Shown here piece after piece: positions 35,528-45,154 of a stretch of 64,000 nucleotides of DNA. Position numbers and translations under genes: made by a program. The stretch is taken from the NCBI RefSeq assembly GCF_036245645.1, contig NZ_BTPE01000008.1, forward strand, positions 124,001 through 188,000. Reading direction: 5' to 3'. Source of the stretch: Algoriphagus taiwanensis. Lineage in GTDB: Bacteria > Bacteroidota > Bacteroidia > Cytophagales > Cyclobacteriaceae. The notes under the pieces are model-generated. The model ran no database searches. It saw only the letters and a program-made list of their open reading frames with translations, and was not told the DNA's origin. Every line of letters starts with the position of its first letter. Within the stretch, counting starts at the first letter, position 1.

Positions 35528-36930
35528 GTAAAATTTGTTTTTTAATTCCTGATGGAGTAGGCATCCGCAATTACCTCTATTCAGGAGTACTTTCTGAATT
35601 ACGACAAGAGGGAATAGAAGTTCAAATCTGGCATTCTTTATGTGAGGAAGTCATTTCTCTCTCTGAAAAAATCTCCGGCTACAAGCCTCAGTCATTTTCA
35701 CTGAGTAACTATCCGGAGGATGCGATTACCCAAATCATGAGAGAATCCGCCTCCTATGCCCGTCTTCTTCACAACGTGCGAAAGACGGATAACGAAACTC
35801 TGATGGCAAATTGGAGTTTTGGAAATCCGGGATTGGGAAAGAAGCTGCTGATCAAGTTGGCAGAGTGGATAGGAGCATCTACCCGATCCTATGAGTCGAT
35901 TCTTTCTGTAGAAAGTCTTCTATGGAAGAAATTGAAAAGCTCGCAAAATTATAAGTATAGTCGAAAAAAATTACAGGAAATCCGCCCCGATGTTCTATTC
36001 TGCACCCATCAACGAATGCCTGGGGCCAGTGCTGCTATTCTTGCCGCAAGAGAGTTGGGGATACCTACAGTCACTGCTATATTTTCTTGGGATAATCTGC
36101 CCAAAGCCAGATTAGCTATGAGGACAGATTATTATTTGGTCTGGTCCGATTATATGAAGGAGGAGATGCATTTTTATTATCCGGAAATTCCACAAGAGAG
36201 AATTCTGGTGGTAGGGACTCCTCAGTTTGATTTTTATCATGATGCTACTTTAGTGCAGTCCAGAGAGGAATTCGCTGCTCGCTTCGGTTTAGATCCTAGC
36301 AAAAAATGGATTCTTTTCTCGGGCGATGATGTCAAAACCTCTCCCAATGATCACCTTTACCTCAGAGATATTGCAGAGTCCTTACAAGATCAAGATGATT
36401 TGCAACTCATTTTTCGCCAGGTTCCTGTAGAGGGAATTGAGAGATATGCTCAAGTGATGGAAGCCTATCCTAAGATTATTCACATTTCTCCTTTCTGGAA
36501 AAAAGGAAATAACTGGCAGCAGTTTTTTCCTTTTCCCGAAGACGTTTCTCATCTGGTCAATTTGGCTTTTCATTGTGCCACCGTGGTAAATATCGGGTCG
36601 ACTATGGCTTTGGATTTTTCATTTTTTGACAAGCCGGGGCTTTTCCTGAGATACGATCATCAGCCAGGTCAGGCATGGACGGTAAATGATGTCTATCGTT
36701 TTCAGCATTTTAAAACCATGGAGGGACTGGATGCTGTAGGCTGGATAGATTCAAAAGAAAAAATAACAAGCCAAATCCGATCTGCAGTAGACCATCCATC
36801 CACGATAGCTAAGGATAGAAGGCAATGGTTGGACCGGGTAGTTCAACCCAGCCCCGATTCTACTTCCTCACAAAGAATTGCCTCTTTCTTCTGTAAGATC
36901 ACTTCTCTGGCTCAAACCCAGTTTTCCTAA
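35524..36930 (+). CDS. GT-B-like protein, putative glycosyltransferase
   Basis: This 468-residue protein is likely GT-B fold. It starts with SKICFLIPDGVGIRNYLYSG, has DVLFCTHQRMPGASAAILAA before the linker, and has a C-terminal half with WILFSGDDVKTSPNDH and VVNIGSTMALDFSFFDKPG. The last pattern, a G-S-T-x-x-x-D loop, is similar to nucleotide-binding regions in CDP-glycerol and surE-like GT-B proteins. No classical EX7E is seen, so a transferase role is inferred from fold and context. I chose the ATG at 35524, overlapping the AsnB stop. Confidence 0.6.
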   Translation: MSKICFLIPDGVGIRNYLYSGVLSELRQEGIEVQIWHSLCEEVISLSEKISGYKPQSFSLSNYPEDAITQIMRESASYARLLHNVRKTDNETLMANWSFGNPGLGKKLLIKLAEWIGASTRSYESILSVESLLWKKLKSSQNYKYSRKKLQEIRPDVLFCTHQRMPGASAAILAARELGIPTVTAIFSWDNLPKARLAMRTDYYLVWSDYMKEEMHFYYPEIPQERILVVGTPQFDFYHDATLVQSREEFAARFGLDPSKKWILFSGDDVKTSPNDHLYLRDIAESLQDQDDLQLIFRQVPVEGIERYAQVMEAYPKIIHISPFWKKGNNWQQFFPFPEDVSHLVNLAFHCATVVNIGSTMALDFSFFDKPGLFLRYDHQPGQAWTVNDVYRFQHFKTMEGLDAVGWIDSKEKITSQIRSAVDHPSTIAKDRRQWLDRVVQPSPDSTSSQRIASFFCKITSLAQTQFS

Positions 36931-38072
36931 TGCATATTTGCTTTTTATCTCAAGAATACCCTAGACAGGGAGTTACGTATGGAGGAATAGGTACTTTTCT
37001 ATTGACCATTTGCCAAGCATTAGTCAAAGGAGGACACAAGGTAACTGTGATCGGGATTTATGGAAGCAAGGATCTCGATGAAAATTTGAATGGGGTCAGG
37101 GTGGTGACATTCGGAAGAAGTCAGGCCAAATTGATAAGTTGGTGGAGGAATTTCTCCAGAATATCAGACTTTTTGGAAGTACTCCATCGGAGTCAGCCTA
37201 TTGACTTGATCGAAGGTTCCGAATTGACTTTTGCTTTTGTCCGTAAACTCAAAAATGTACCCTGCGTGATTCGTCTTCATGGGGGGCATCATTTTTTTGC
37301 AGAAGGAGAAAATAGACCTCTAAACCGCTGGAAAGCTTTACAGGAAAAACAGTCTTTCAAAAAAGCGGATGCCTTTATAGCGGTGTCAGAATACGTCAAA
37401 GTCCATACTGGCAAGTTGCTTTCTTTTCATGGAAAGCCTGTCAAGGTAATAAACTACCCTGTTTCATTTGACAAGTTTTACAAAGCAGACCCTTCCAAAA
37501 GTATTCCATATCGCCTGGTTTTTGCCGGTACTGTCTGTGAAAAAAAAGGAATCCGTCAACTGATTCAGGCATTGCCAGAAGTTGCTAAAACATACCCTGA
37601 AGTTCATTTGGAAGTATATGGAAGGGATTGGCTATTCCCGGATGGCAAATCCTATATGCAATACCTCAAAGAGATTTTTCCCAAAAAAGATTTGGAAAGA
37701 GTAAGGTTCCACGGACCTGTATCTCACGAGGACTTGCCCAAATATTACGAAGAAGCAGAGATTTGTGTATTTCCTTCCCATATGGAAACCCAAGGCCTTG
37801 TTGCTCCGGAAGCTATGGGAATGGGCAAACCAGTAATTTTTTCTAAAACCGGTCCGGGTCCGGAAACCATTGACCATGGAGTCAATGGGTGGCTTTGTGA
37901 TCCGAAAGATCCCAAAAGCATCAGCAACGCCATTCTAGAGGCTTTTTCCCAGAGAAGTTCCTTCGGCAAAATCGGGGAAGCAGCCATCAAAAAGGCACAT
38001 CTGAAGTTTGATCCTGACACCATTACCCGCCAAAATCTGGAGTTCTACCAAACCCTCATCCAGAAGCCTTGA
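36930..38072 (+). CDS. Glycosyltransferase family 4 (GT-B)
   Basis: This 380-residue GT-B enzyme starts with ICFLSQEYPRQGVTYGGIGT, with a glycine-rich acceptor loop (YGGIGTF) typical of the family. The donor half has FAGTVCEKKGIRQLIQAL near 195 and HMETQGLVAPEAMGMGKPVI near 285-300, where E...E forms the EX7E motif. It overlaps both neighbours (TAATG before, TTGA after). Confidence 0.87.
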   Translation: MHICFLSQEYPRQGVTYGGIGTFLLTICQALVKGGHKVTVIGIYGSKDLDENLNGVRVVTFGRSQAKLISWWRNFSRISDFLEVLHRSQPIDLIEGSELTFAFVRKLKNVPCVIRLHGGHHFFAEGENRPLNRWKALQEKQSFKKADAFIAVSEYVKVHTGKLLSFHGKPVKVINYPVSFDKFYKADPSKSIPYRLVFAGTVCEKKGIRQLIQALPEVAKTYPEVHLEVYGRDWLFPDGKSYMQYLKEIFPKKDLERVRFHGPVSHEDLPKYYEEAEICVFPSHMETQGLVAPEAMGMGKPVIFSKTGPGPETIDHGVNGWLCDPKDPKSISNAILEAFSQRSSFGKIGEAAIKKAHLKFDPDTITRQNLEFYQTLIQKP

Positions 38073-39199
38073 ATTTTTTAATTATTGGACATGTCGTTCA
38101 CAAGGTTCGTAATGGATCATGGTATGCCTATGGTCCTTACGTGAGAGAGATGAACTTGTGGATTGCACAGGTTGATCGTGTGACCTTGCTGGTTCCTGTA
38201 GATAAGGGACTTCAGCCCGATCCCATTGATTTGGCCTACGAGCATTCTTCCATTCATGTGGTCGAGGTGCCTGCTTTCAATACCTTAGGACTAAAGCAAA
38301 TCCTGAATACAGTCTTCAAATTGCCAATCTTATGGTCCACAACCTGGAAAGAGATGAAAAAGGCAGACCATATTCATCTTCGATGTCCAGGAAATATGGG
38401 ATTGTTGGGAGCGATGGTGCAGATATTTTTTCCAAAAAAAATCAAAACGGCAAAATATGCCGGAAATTGGGATAGAAGTGCGCATAAACCTTTTTCTTAT
38501 CGCATCCAACAGTATCTGCTCAGTCATCCAGTATTGAGCAAAAACATGAAGGTTTTGGTCTATGGAGAGTGGGAAGATGAAACGAAGAATGTTTTTCCTT
38601 TTTTTACAGCTTCCTATTCCAATAAAGATATCCTGCCGTTTTTTTTGCGGGCGATTGCGCCTTCCCTCCCTGTAAATTTGATTTTTGCCGGCACACTATC
38701 TTCTGGCAAGCAGCCGATTCTTTCCGTAGAGACTGCTCATCAATTGATCAAAAAAGGGTATAAGGTATCCTTGGATTTCTACGGAGAAGGACCAGAACGC
38801 TCCCGAATAGAAGAATATATTTCCCAAAATGGACTGACAAAAGAGGTGACTCTGCATGGGAATGTACCTGCTGAAGTACTTAAACTAGCCTATCAAAAAG
38901 CCCATTTTTTGATTTTTATATCCGAAAGTGAAGGTTGGCCCAAGGTAGTGGCAGAGGCGATGTTTTGGGGATGTGTTCCTTTGACTTCTGCAGTATCATG
39001 CGTGCCTCAAATGTTGGGAAGAGGGGAAAGAGGAGATTTGGTTCAGTCAAGTCCCAAACAAGTAGGAGATCTAATTGAAACCTATTTGAATCAGCCTGAG
39101 CAATACCACCAAAAAAGCCGAAAAGCCATGGAGTGGTCAAATCAATTTACCCTGGAAAGATTTCAGGAAGAAATTAAATCCCTGCTGATTGAAGGATAA
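38069..39199 (+). CDS. Glycosyltransferase family 4 (GT-B)
   Basis: This 376-residue protein starts at a TTG that overlaps the previous TGA (TTGA). The donor domain has IFAGTLSSGKQPILSVETA near residue 210. The EX7E region FISESEGWPKVVAEAMFWG lies near 285-300. The N-terminal acceptor half has GSWYAYGPYVREMN near the start. Substrates are not known. The next gene overlaps by 11 bases. Confidence 0.82.
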   Translation: MNFLIIGHVVHKVRNGSWYAYGPYVREMNLWIAQVDRVTLLVPVDKGLQPDPIDLAYEHSSIHVVEVPAFNTLGLKQILNTVFKLPILWSTTWKEMKKADHIHLRCPGNMGLLGAMVQIFFPKKIKTAKYAGNWDRSAHKPFSYRIQQYLLSHPVLSKNMKVLVYGEWEDETKNVFPFFTASYSNKDILPFFLRAIAPSLPVNLIFAGTLSSGKQPILSVETAHQLIKKGYKVSLDFYGEGPERSRIEEYISQNGLTKEVTLHGNVPAEVLKLAYQKAHFLIFISESEGWPKVVAEAMFWGCVPLTSAVSCVPQMLGRGERGDLVQSSPKQVGDLIETYLNQPEQYHQKSRKAMEWSNQFTLERFQEEIKSLLIEG

Positions 39200-40304
39200 A
39201 TATTCTGAGTTGCCAAAAATCGCCCAACTGATTGACTCTCTTGATCCGGGAGGAGCAGAGAGAATGGCTGTTAATTTGGCCAATGAATTTCAGCATTTGG
39301 GCTGGTCCAATCTCTTGATTGTATCAAGGCACTTGGGCGGACTTGCTGCCCAGGTTACCGATCAGGGGCAGGTTCATTTATTGAAAAAAACAAGCACGTT
39401 TGACCGAGCAGCGTTTGGTAGATTTTTGGATTTGCTCAAATCTGAAAGAGTAGAGATTTTGCATGCCCATGGTCCGTCCGTGTATTGGGGAGTAATTGCC
39501 AAATGGTTTTTGCCTCGAATCCATCTGATTTGGCACGATCATTTGGGGATATCAGATGACGTGGTGAAAAATAATCCCCGACGGGAAATCAGGTTTTTGT
39601 CACGCTGGATCGACCGGGTCATTACTGCCAATGAAAGCACAAAAGACTATTGGATAGATAAGGGCTATTGGAATAGGGATAAGGTAGTATATCTACCAAA
39701 TTTCCCCCGCCTTGAAGAATTCCCAAGGATAAAAAAGGAGAAGTTTACATTTATTCACCTGGCCAATTACAGAAGTGAGAAAGGACATTTTCATTTAATC
39801 GATGCGGTGGGACTTTTAGAGAAAAAAAGAAAAGACTTTATGGTCCGTATGGTGGGAAAAGACGTGGATCCTCAATGGAAAAATAGGGTGTCACAGGCTG
39901 TAAAAGATAAAGGTTTGGGCCATGTGATTTCAATTGAATCCGAATCCGACCAAGTATCCCGGTTGTTAGCAGAAGCAGACGCTGGACTGGTGGTTTCGGA
40001 CAGGGAAGGATTGCCTGTTGCTCTTTTGGAATATGGGCTAGCCGGACTTCCTGTCATTTCTTCACGAGTTGGCCAATGCAGTGAAGTGTTGGGTGAAGGG
40101 AAATGGGGCTTGCTTTTCAAAACCGGAGATGTGGAAGAGCTGAAATTCCAGATGGAAAAGTTATTGGATTCTCCAAATGATGCCAGGGAATTAGGGCAAT
40201 CATTCTTAGGTTGGGTCACAGCTAACTATAGCGGCAAGAAATTTATATCCCTATATTCCGAGTTGTTGTCAGGAATAAATCAAACTCAAAAGGCTCATGA
40301 TTAA
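39189..40304 (+). CDS. Glycosyltransferase family 4 (GT-B)
   Basis: This 371-residue GT-B protein begins near PKIAQLIDSLDPGGAERMAV, the GGAER acceptor loop being classic for the family. It has FIHLANYRSEKGHFHLIDAV near 190, and VVSDREGLPVALLEYGLAGL (EX7E) near 270-290. The start is TTG at 39189 inside the end of the upstream gene. It belongs with the two preceding GT4 genes and probably adds successive sugars. Confidence 0.87.
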   Translation: MKDKYSELPKIAQLIDSLDPGGAERMAVNLANEFQHLGWSNLLIVSRHLGGLAAQVTDQGQVHLLKKTSTFDRAAFGRFLDLLKSERVEILHAHGPSVYWGVIAKWFLPRIHLIWHDHLGISDDVVKNNPRREIRFLSRWIDRVITANESTKDYWIDKGYWNRDKVVYLPNFPRLEEFPRIKKEKFTFIHLANYRSEKGHFHLIDAVGLLEKKRKDFMVRMVGKDVDPQWKNRVSQAVKDKGLGHVISIESESDQVSRLLAEADAGLVVSDREGLPVALLEYGLAGLPVISSRVGQCSEVLGEGKWGLLFKTGDVEELKFQMEKLLDSPNDARELGQSFLGWVTANYSGKKFISLYSELLSGINQTQKAHD

Positions 40305-41712
40305 AGTTCTTCTCGAGAACAAAATGCCTTGGCTAATTCTTCTGATCCATGTGATTTTGGGGGTAAGTTCAACCTTGTCCCCAATTCCGGTGATTGTTTG
40401 GTTTTATCTGGTGATCTTTTCATCCCTTCATTATCTCCTGAAGAAGACTCCTAGTCCAATCCTATTGATTGCTACCATTCTCTATTTGGTTTCCTTTGAG
40501 CTATTGGCAAGAATGGCAAGAACATCTCCTTTCATTCCCTATGAGCTGGGGAAATATCTGCTTTTGGCAGGAATGGTCTGGGCGATATTGATGAACAAAA
40601 CGATCGGTTATTTAGGGTGGGTGATGCTAATTTGTTTGATACCTGCGGTGTTTATTGATGTTTCAGGTATAGTTTCAAGAGATGATTTGGTTTTCAATCT
40701 TTTAGGCCCGGTCAATGTGGCTCTAGTAGTCATAGTTTTCTATAAGCAGAAAATCAGTCTGTCAAACTTTTCATCTTTGATCCGGCTCATGATCTATCCC
40801 ATTATCGGAGTATTGGCATTTACTTTTATCAAATCTCCGGAATTTGATCAGGTGGAGTTTTCTTTAGGCGCCAACTCAGATTGGTCCGGAGGCTTTGGCT
40901 CAAACCAAGTTTCTACCTTATTTGGGTTGGGAGCATTGATGCTTTTCATACTGATGATCAATCGCTGGAAGTTTTCAGGATTTTTCATTCTGGACGCGGT
41001 CTTCTTATTTGGCTTTGTATTTCAAGGTTTGCTTACTTTTTCTAGGGGTGGGATGCTCGGTGCTGTAGTGGGGATATTCATTATTTTGTTTTATCTCAGG
41101 ACCTCGGAATATAGGGAGCGTCAAAAATATAATCTTCCCAAAGTAGGTAAGTATGTGCTCCCGGCTATTTTCTTCGCAGCTTCAGCTTACATTGTTGTAG
41201 ATGAATTGACAGGAGGAATGCTTTCTTTGAGGTATGCTGGTGAGACCGCGGGTACCCTTCAGGGCTCCAAGATCAAATCTTTTAATACAGTAACCACAGG
41301 TCGATTGGATATATTTCTTGGAGATGTGGATTTATGGCTGGACCATTTCTTCTTTGGAGTAGGCGCAGGTGCCTCAGGTTCATTGCGGGAAACCATGGAA
41401 GGAGCCGCCGCTCACGTGGAGTTGAGCCGTTTATTGGCAGAACACGGGCTGTTGGGTTTGATTTATTTTGTGGTTTTGTGTTGGCTAGGCTTCAAGCTTC
41501 TTCGCGAAAACCCCAACCCTATGGTAAGAGGCATTTTGGTGGCATTTTTCACAGTTGCGATTTATACGACCTTTCATGCTGCCATGAGAACCTTCGTTTC
41601 CCCTGCATTGATCGGGTTGAGCTTACTTGCAGTAAATCTACCAAAAACAAACCCAGTAAAGAGAAAGCCTCAAGGCTCATCAAAACAGAAAGTCTTGGTT
41701 CGGGTGAAATAG
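40297..41712 (+). CDS. O-antigen polymerase/ligase-like membrane protein (Wzy family), second copy
   Basis: This 471-residue protein has 11-12 hydrophobic segments and a loop of about 70 residues between late helices (about 275-345) that contains FNTVTTGRLDIFLGDVDLW. It also has LLTFSRGGMLGAVVGIFIIL (the SRG motif) and HVELSRLLAEHGLLGLIYFV. The SRGG and the H-x-x-x-x-x-x-x-E-x-G patterns are typical of the Wzy_C/O-antigen ligase family. With the protein at 15362 the locus has two candidate polymerases, or one polymerase and one ligase. Confidence 0.82.
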   Translation: MIKVLLENKMPWLILLIHVILGVSSTLSPIPVIVWFYLVIFSSLHYLLKKTPSPILLIATILYLVSFELLARMARTSPFIPYELGKYLLLAGMVWAILMNKTIGYLGWVMLICLIPAVFIDVSGIVSRDDLVFNLLGPVNVALVVIVFYKQKISLSNFSSLIRLMIYPIIGVLAFTFIKSPEFDQVEFSLGANSDWSGGFGSNQVSTLFGLGALMLFILMINRWKFSGFFILDAVFLFGFVFQGLLTFSRGGMLGAVVGIFIILFYLRTSEYRERQKYNLPKVGKYVLPAIFFAASAYIVVDELTGGMLSLRYAGETAGTLQGSKIKSFNTVTTGRLDIFLGDVDLWLDHFFFGVGAGASGSLRETMEGAAAHVELSRLLAEHGLLGLIYFVVLCWLGFKLLRENPNPMVRGILVAFFTVAIYTTFHAAMRTFVSPALIGLSLLAVNLPKTNPVKRKPQGSSKQKVLVRVK

Positions 41713-41721
41713 CCCAAGAGC

Positions 41722-43041
41722 ATGTTTAGAAGTCAAATTTTTTTAGAGAATTTTATTCTTCCCCTGACCGATAAGGTCAATAAATCCCCGTTTCTTTCCA
41801 AACTTAAAGAGTGGAGAAAAATTTCTCTTTACTCCAGAAAAGAACTGGATGAACTTCAGCGTAAAAAATTGCAGGCTTTATTGGAGCATGCCAGTAGCAA
41901 AGCAGAGTTTTATAGGCTTCTCAGTATTTCTCCAAAAAAGGATCCCTACGCTTGGTTAGCCGAATTTCCAGTTTTACCCAAAGCCTCCTTTAGAGAGCAT
42001 CTGCCCTTGTTTTTGACCATACCTGAAAACCAAAATCTGACTTCAATCATGTCTTCAGGTTCTTCAGGCCCCCCCTCCAAGGTTTATTTTAATAAAGAGG
42101 AACTGGCTAACAATCGAGCATTACAGGTTCTGTGGTGGGAATGGGCCGGTTATTCTTTTGGAAACTCCATTCTTCAGACTGGAGTGAATATGAACCGGTC
42201 TAAAGAGAAAAAGATTAAAGACTTTTTGCTCCAAACTCACTATATCAATGCAATGAGTCATTCTGATAATGAGATTGAGGAAGAACTGAAAAGGCTGGTC
42301 AAAGAGCCAAGAGATCATTTTATTGCTTATGCCTCCAGCCTTTTTTTATTTGCCAAGGTAGCTATAGAGAAAGGGATTGAGGGGGTGAAATTTAAATCTG
42401 TGATTTCTCTGGGAGAGAAATTACTTCCCAACTTCAGAGAAACCATCGAAAAAGCCTTTTCTTGTCAAGTCTATGACACGTATGGGGCGTCTGAAGGCTT
42501 TCTTATTGCCAGTCAATGCCAAAAAGGCAACTACCACATCCTTTCCCCCCATGTGGTACTAGAAATCCTCGATGACCACAACCGCGAAGTCAAACCGGGT
42601 GAAATGGGGAGGGTGGTTCTTACCGGTTTGGACAACTTCACCACTCCGCTAATCAGGTATGAGGTAGGGGATTTGGCCGTGAAGTCAGTGGAGAAAGACT
42701 GCTCTTGTGGTCTAAATTACCCCTTGCTTGGAGAAATTATCGGTCGTCAGACGGAGTTTATCCTTACTAAAAAAGGGAAATATATCACCGTTCAAAATGT
42801 GGTCAGGGTGATGAAGCATTTTCCTGAAGTGGAGCAGTTTAAGGTAGTACAGGATCAAGAGGATAGCATCAGGATCATTTATATAAAGGATCGAAATGCT
42901 CCTGTAGTGAGAGAGTCGGAGATTCAACAAATGTTTGAGGAGGTTTTTCAGGAGCCGATGACATTCATTTTTGAATCAGTAAACGTGCTTCCAAAAGCAA
43001 AAACCGGAAAATTTCAGTTGATCGAAAGAAATATCCCCTAA
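41722..43041 (+). CDS. CapK/phenylacetate-CoA-ligase-like adenylating enzyme
   Basis: This 439-residue protein is related to the CapK family in the AMP-binding superfamily. It has the phosphate-binding SIMSSGSSGPPSK near residue 110, VYDTYGASEGFLIASQC near 250 and LTGLDNFTTPLIRYEVGDL near 295, plus a C-terminal GKFQLIERN with the lysine expected in adenylating enzymes. It may activate a carboxylic acid that is then transferred to a sugar. The GNAT-type, deacetylase-like and FemAB-like genes directly downstream could use or act with its product. The substrate is unknown. Confidence 0.78.
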   Translation: MFRSQIFLENFILPLTDKVNKSPFLSKLKEWRKISLYSRKELDELQRKKLQALLEHASSKAEFYRLLSISPKKDPYAWLAEFPVLPKASFREHLPLFLTIPENQNLTSIMSSGSSGPPSKVYFNKEELANNRALQVLWWEWAGYSFGNSILQTGVNMNRSKEKKIKDFLLQTHYINAMSHSDNEIEEELKRLVKEPRDHFIAYASSLFLFAKVAIEKGIEGVKFKSVISLGEKLLPNFRETIEKAFSCQVYDTYGASEGFLIASQCQKGNYHILSPHVVLEILDDHNREVKPGEMGRVVLTGLDNFTTPLIRYEVGDLAVKSVEKDCSCGLNYPLLGEIIGRQTEFILTKKGKYITVQNVVRVMKHFPEVEQFKVVQDQEDSIRIIYIKDRNAPVVRESEIQQMFEEVFQEPMTFIFESVNVLPKAKTGKFQLIERNIP

Positions 43042-43502
43042 TGAATTGGTTAAAAAAAATATGGCCATTCCCTGTAGATCGACTGATCTATTATTACCCA
43101 AATGAAAAGGAATTTGAGCTTAAGCCAGAGATAAATGGCCTTCCTTTGATCGAAAAGTCCGGAGAATATACCCTCGAACAAGCCGGGAAATCAGTACATA
43201 GAAGCAGGGTATTTAAAAGCAGCCATTTGTTAAAAAGTTTTCACTACAAAGACCCTTTTGTGGTCATTGGTGACTGTGTTACCTCCCCTGATTTTAGAGG
43301 AAAAGGCATTTATCCTCAAGTTATCCGCTTTTTAGGGCAGAAATACAGCAGGAATTTTCAAGTATATATTTTGGTAGACCCAACTAATGCACCTTCAATA
43401 GCGGGGATTGAAAAAGCAGGCTATGTTTTTATGGGTAGGATTCAGGGTATCCGTCTCTTGTTTTTTTACATCAAAAAACGAATAAGTATCTTAAAAAATT
43501 GA
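43041..43502 (+). CDS. Small GNAT-like acyltransferase
   Basis: This 153-residue protein shows the GNAT core pattern FVVIGDCVTSPDFRGKGIYPQV near residues 75-95, with R-G-K-G in the acetyl-CoA loop, and IAGIEKAGYVFMGRI near the end. It overlaps the CapK-like gene by one base (TAATG) and the deacetylase-like gene by 4 bases (TTGA). An N-acyltransferase working with the CapK-like gene product is a reasonable guess. Confidence 0.7.
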   Translation: MNWLKKIWPFPVDRLIYYYPNEKEFELKPEINGLPLIEKSGEYTLEQAGKSVHRSRVFKSSHLLKSFHYKDPFVVIGDCVTSPDFRGKGIYPQVIRFLGQKYSRNFQVYILVDPTNAPSIAGIEKAGYVFMGRIQGIRLLFFYIKKRISILKN

Positions 43503-45154
43503 TAGCCAAGTCCACTTGGAAAATATTGGGGGCTCAAGGTCTCCCTTTACCATCCGATTGCTACGAAATCAAAAGCACTGGAGAAAAGGATTCCATTGAA
43601 TTTGATTTATTCTTCAGGAAGGAGGTAGAAGTAAGTCAAGTGGTATTGGAAGTAGCCTTCCAAGAACCTATTGAAGGATGGAGATATTTGGACTACACCT
43701 GGCGGCAAGTATCTAAATCTGCTTGGGTAGCTCCTGTTCATAGTCCAAAAGTTCTTCGATTGAATAATGGCTATCTGGTAGTAGCCCAGAAAAACATTGG
43801 TTGCTGGCAATATGAACCTCAATCGGGTACCCTCTTATGGTACTTTATTCACCCTAATTTGGCACCGACATTGGTTTATGATTCTTTGGATAGAAGAGTC
43901 TTTCTTCAAAGTCAGGAAATAACTAGGGGTACCTGTATTCAAACTGGCCTAATAGGGACACAAGGTACGGTAGAGGAGTGGGCTAGAACTCCAGAGGGTT
44001 TTATGCCAACGATTTGCTTTACAGATCATTCCGACTTTGATACCTTGCAAAATCTTAGGATTCAGCGGGATTTTTTCTCTTCCTTAGGAATCAAGGTCAC
44101 CAAAGGGTTTTTCTTATATGACTATACCCACAAAGATGAAAATGCAAGTTTTGAAGAGCAAGAGTCCAGAATTGAACTGATTCAATGGAAGGAGGAAGGA
44201 CACGAACTGGCTTACCATGCCTTTAGCCAAAGTTACAGAGGAGTAATTAGTGAAAAGGAATTCCAATCTTTCGAGTGTCCCCAAGAAATAGCCCCAATAG
44301 ATACCTATATCGATCATGGGTTTCACCCTTACAACTATACCCAACAGCAACTTGGGAATTGGGAAAGCTGGTACAAGCACATGCAATCCAAGGGAATTCA
44401 AAGGTTATGGACCTATGTGGATGCCGGAGAGGCTCATTATTTCAATCTAAACCAGCTCAATCCAGAGGGGTTTACGCTGAAGAAAATGGAACAGTCAGCA
44501 AAGTTGGCCCGAAAAAAAGGTAAAGCCAGATCCAAGCTTACCGATTTCCGCAACTTTCTCATGTATGGCGTACCAGAATCTGTATTGAGAGAAGGGAAGT
44601 TTTTTGGTGCTGCCCTGCTTGGCCTGAGTTCCAGACCCAATTTATCAAATCTAAAAAGAGGGGGTGTTTCTGGCTTCCGCTTTCTCGGTGAGATGGTGAA
44701 GCCCAGTAACCTCTCCGAAACTATTTTCAGACTAAGTCATATTTTCCCTGTCAATCAGTTTTCCCCTTTATTTTTCTTTTCTCCCAACCAGAAAAGCACT
44801 CAACTCAAGTCCTTTCAGACTCTGGCAGTTCGGGATTTCGATATCGCTTTTTCAGAAGAGGCTATAGATTCTCTTTTGCGAGAGAATGGGGCTTTAATAG
44901 CTCACACCTACTTTGCTTATCTGGGTGTAAATCATCCGGGGCGGCTTTTTGAAGATCGAAGCTGGACCATTAGGAATGCCGCAAGAGAGGGATTTGAAAG
45001 ATTGGGTAAGCTGATCCAAGAAGGAAAGATTTGGAATCCCACATTGAGAGAAATGGAGGAATTTCATAGGCAATTTGAGGGAATTGAATACTCCAAAAAA
45101 GGGGGAAATCTGGTAGTGAATAATTTTAATGGAATTACAAGAATTATCGAGTAA
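43499..45154 (+). CDS. Protein with a NodB/polysaccharide-deacetylase-like domain
   Basis: This 551-residue protein has an N-terminal beta-rich part (1-165) unlike known domains. A middle region resembles the NodB fold: MPTICFTDHSDFDT near 170-182 gives the Asp/His pair, EEGHELAYHAF near 232-242 gives the metal-binding His-x-x-x-His, and IDTYIDHGFHPYNYT lies near 262-276. It has no signal peptide, so it would act in the cytoplasm, unlike secreted deacetylases. It starts at TTG overlapping the previous TGA and runs 26 bases into the FemAB-like gene. Deacetylation of a nucleotide- or lipid-linked sugar is plausible but not shown. Confidence 0.65.
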   Translation: MIAKSTWKILGAQGLPLPSDCYEIKSTGEKDSIEFDLFFRKEVEVSQVVLEVAFQEPIEGWRYLDYTWRQVSKSAWVAPVHSPKVLRLNNGYLVVAQKNIGCWQYEPQSGTLLWYFIHPNLAPTLVYDSLDRRVFLQSQEITRGTCIQTGLIGTQGTVEEWARTPEGFMPTICFTDHSDFDTLQNLRIQRDFFSSLGIKVTKGFFLYDYTHKDENASFEEQESRIELIQWKEEGHELAYHAFSQSYRGVISEKEFQSFECPQEIAPIDTYIDHGFHPYNYTQQQLGNWESWYKHMQSKGIQRLWTYVDAGEAHYFNLNQLNPEGFTLKKMEQSAKLARKKGKARSKLTDFRNFLMYGVPESVLREGKFFGAALLGLSSRPNLSNLKRGGVSGFRFLGEMVKPSNLSETIFRLSHIFPVNQFSPLFFFSPNQKSTQLKSFQTLAVRDFDIAFSEEAIDSLLRENGALIAHTYFAYLGVNHPGRLFEDRSWTIRNAAREGFERLGKLIQEGKIWNPTLREMEEFHRQFEGIEYSKKGGNLVVNNFNGITRIIE

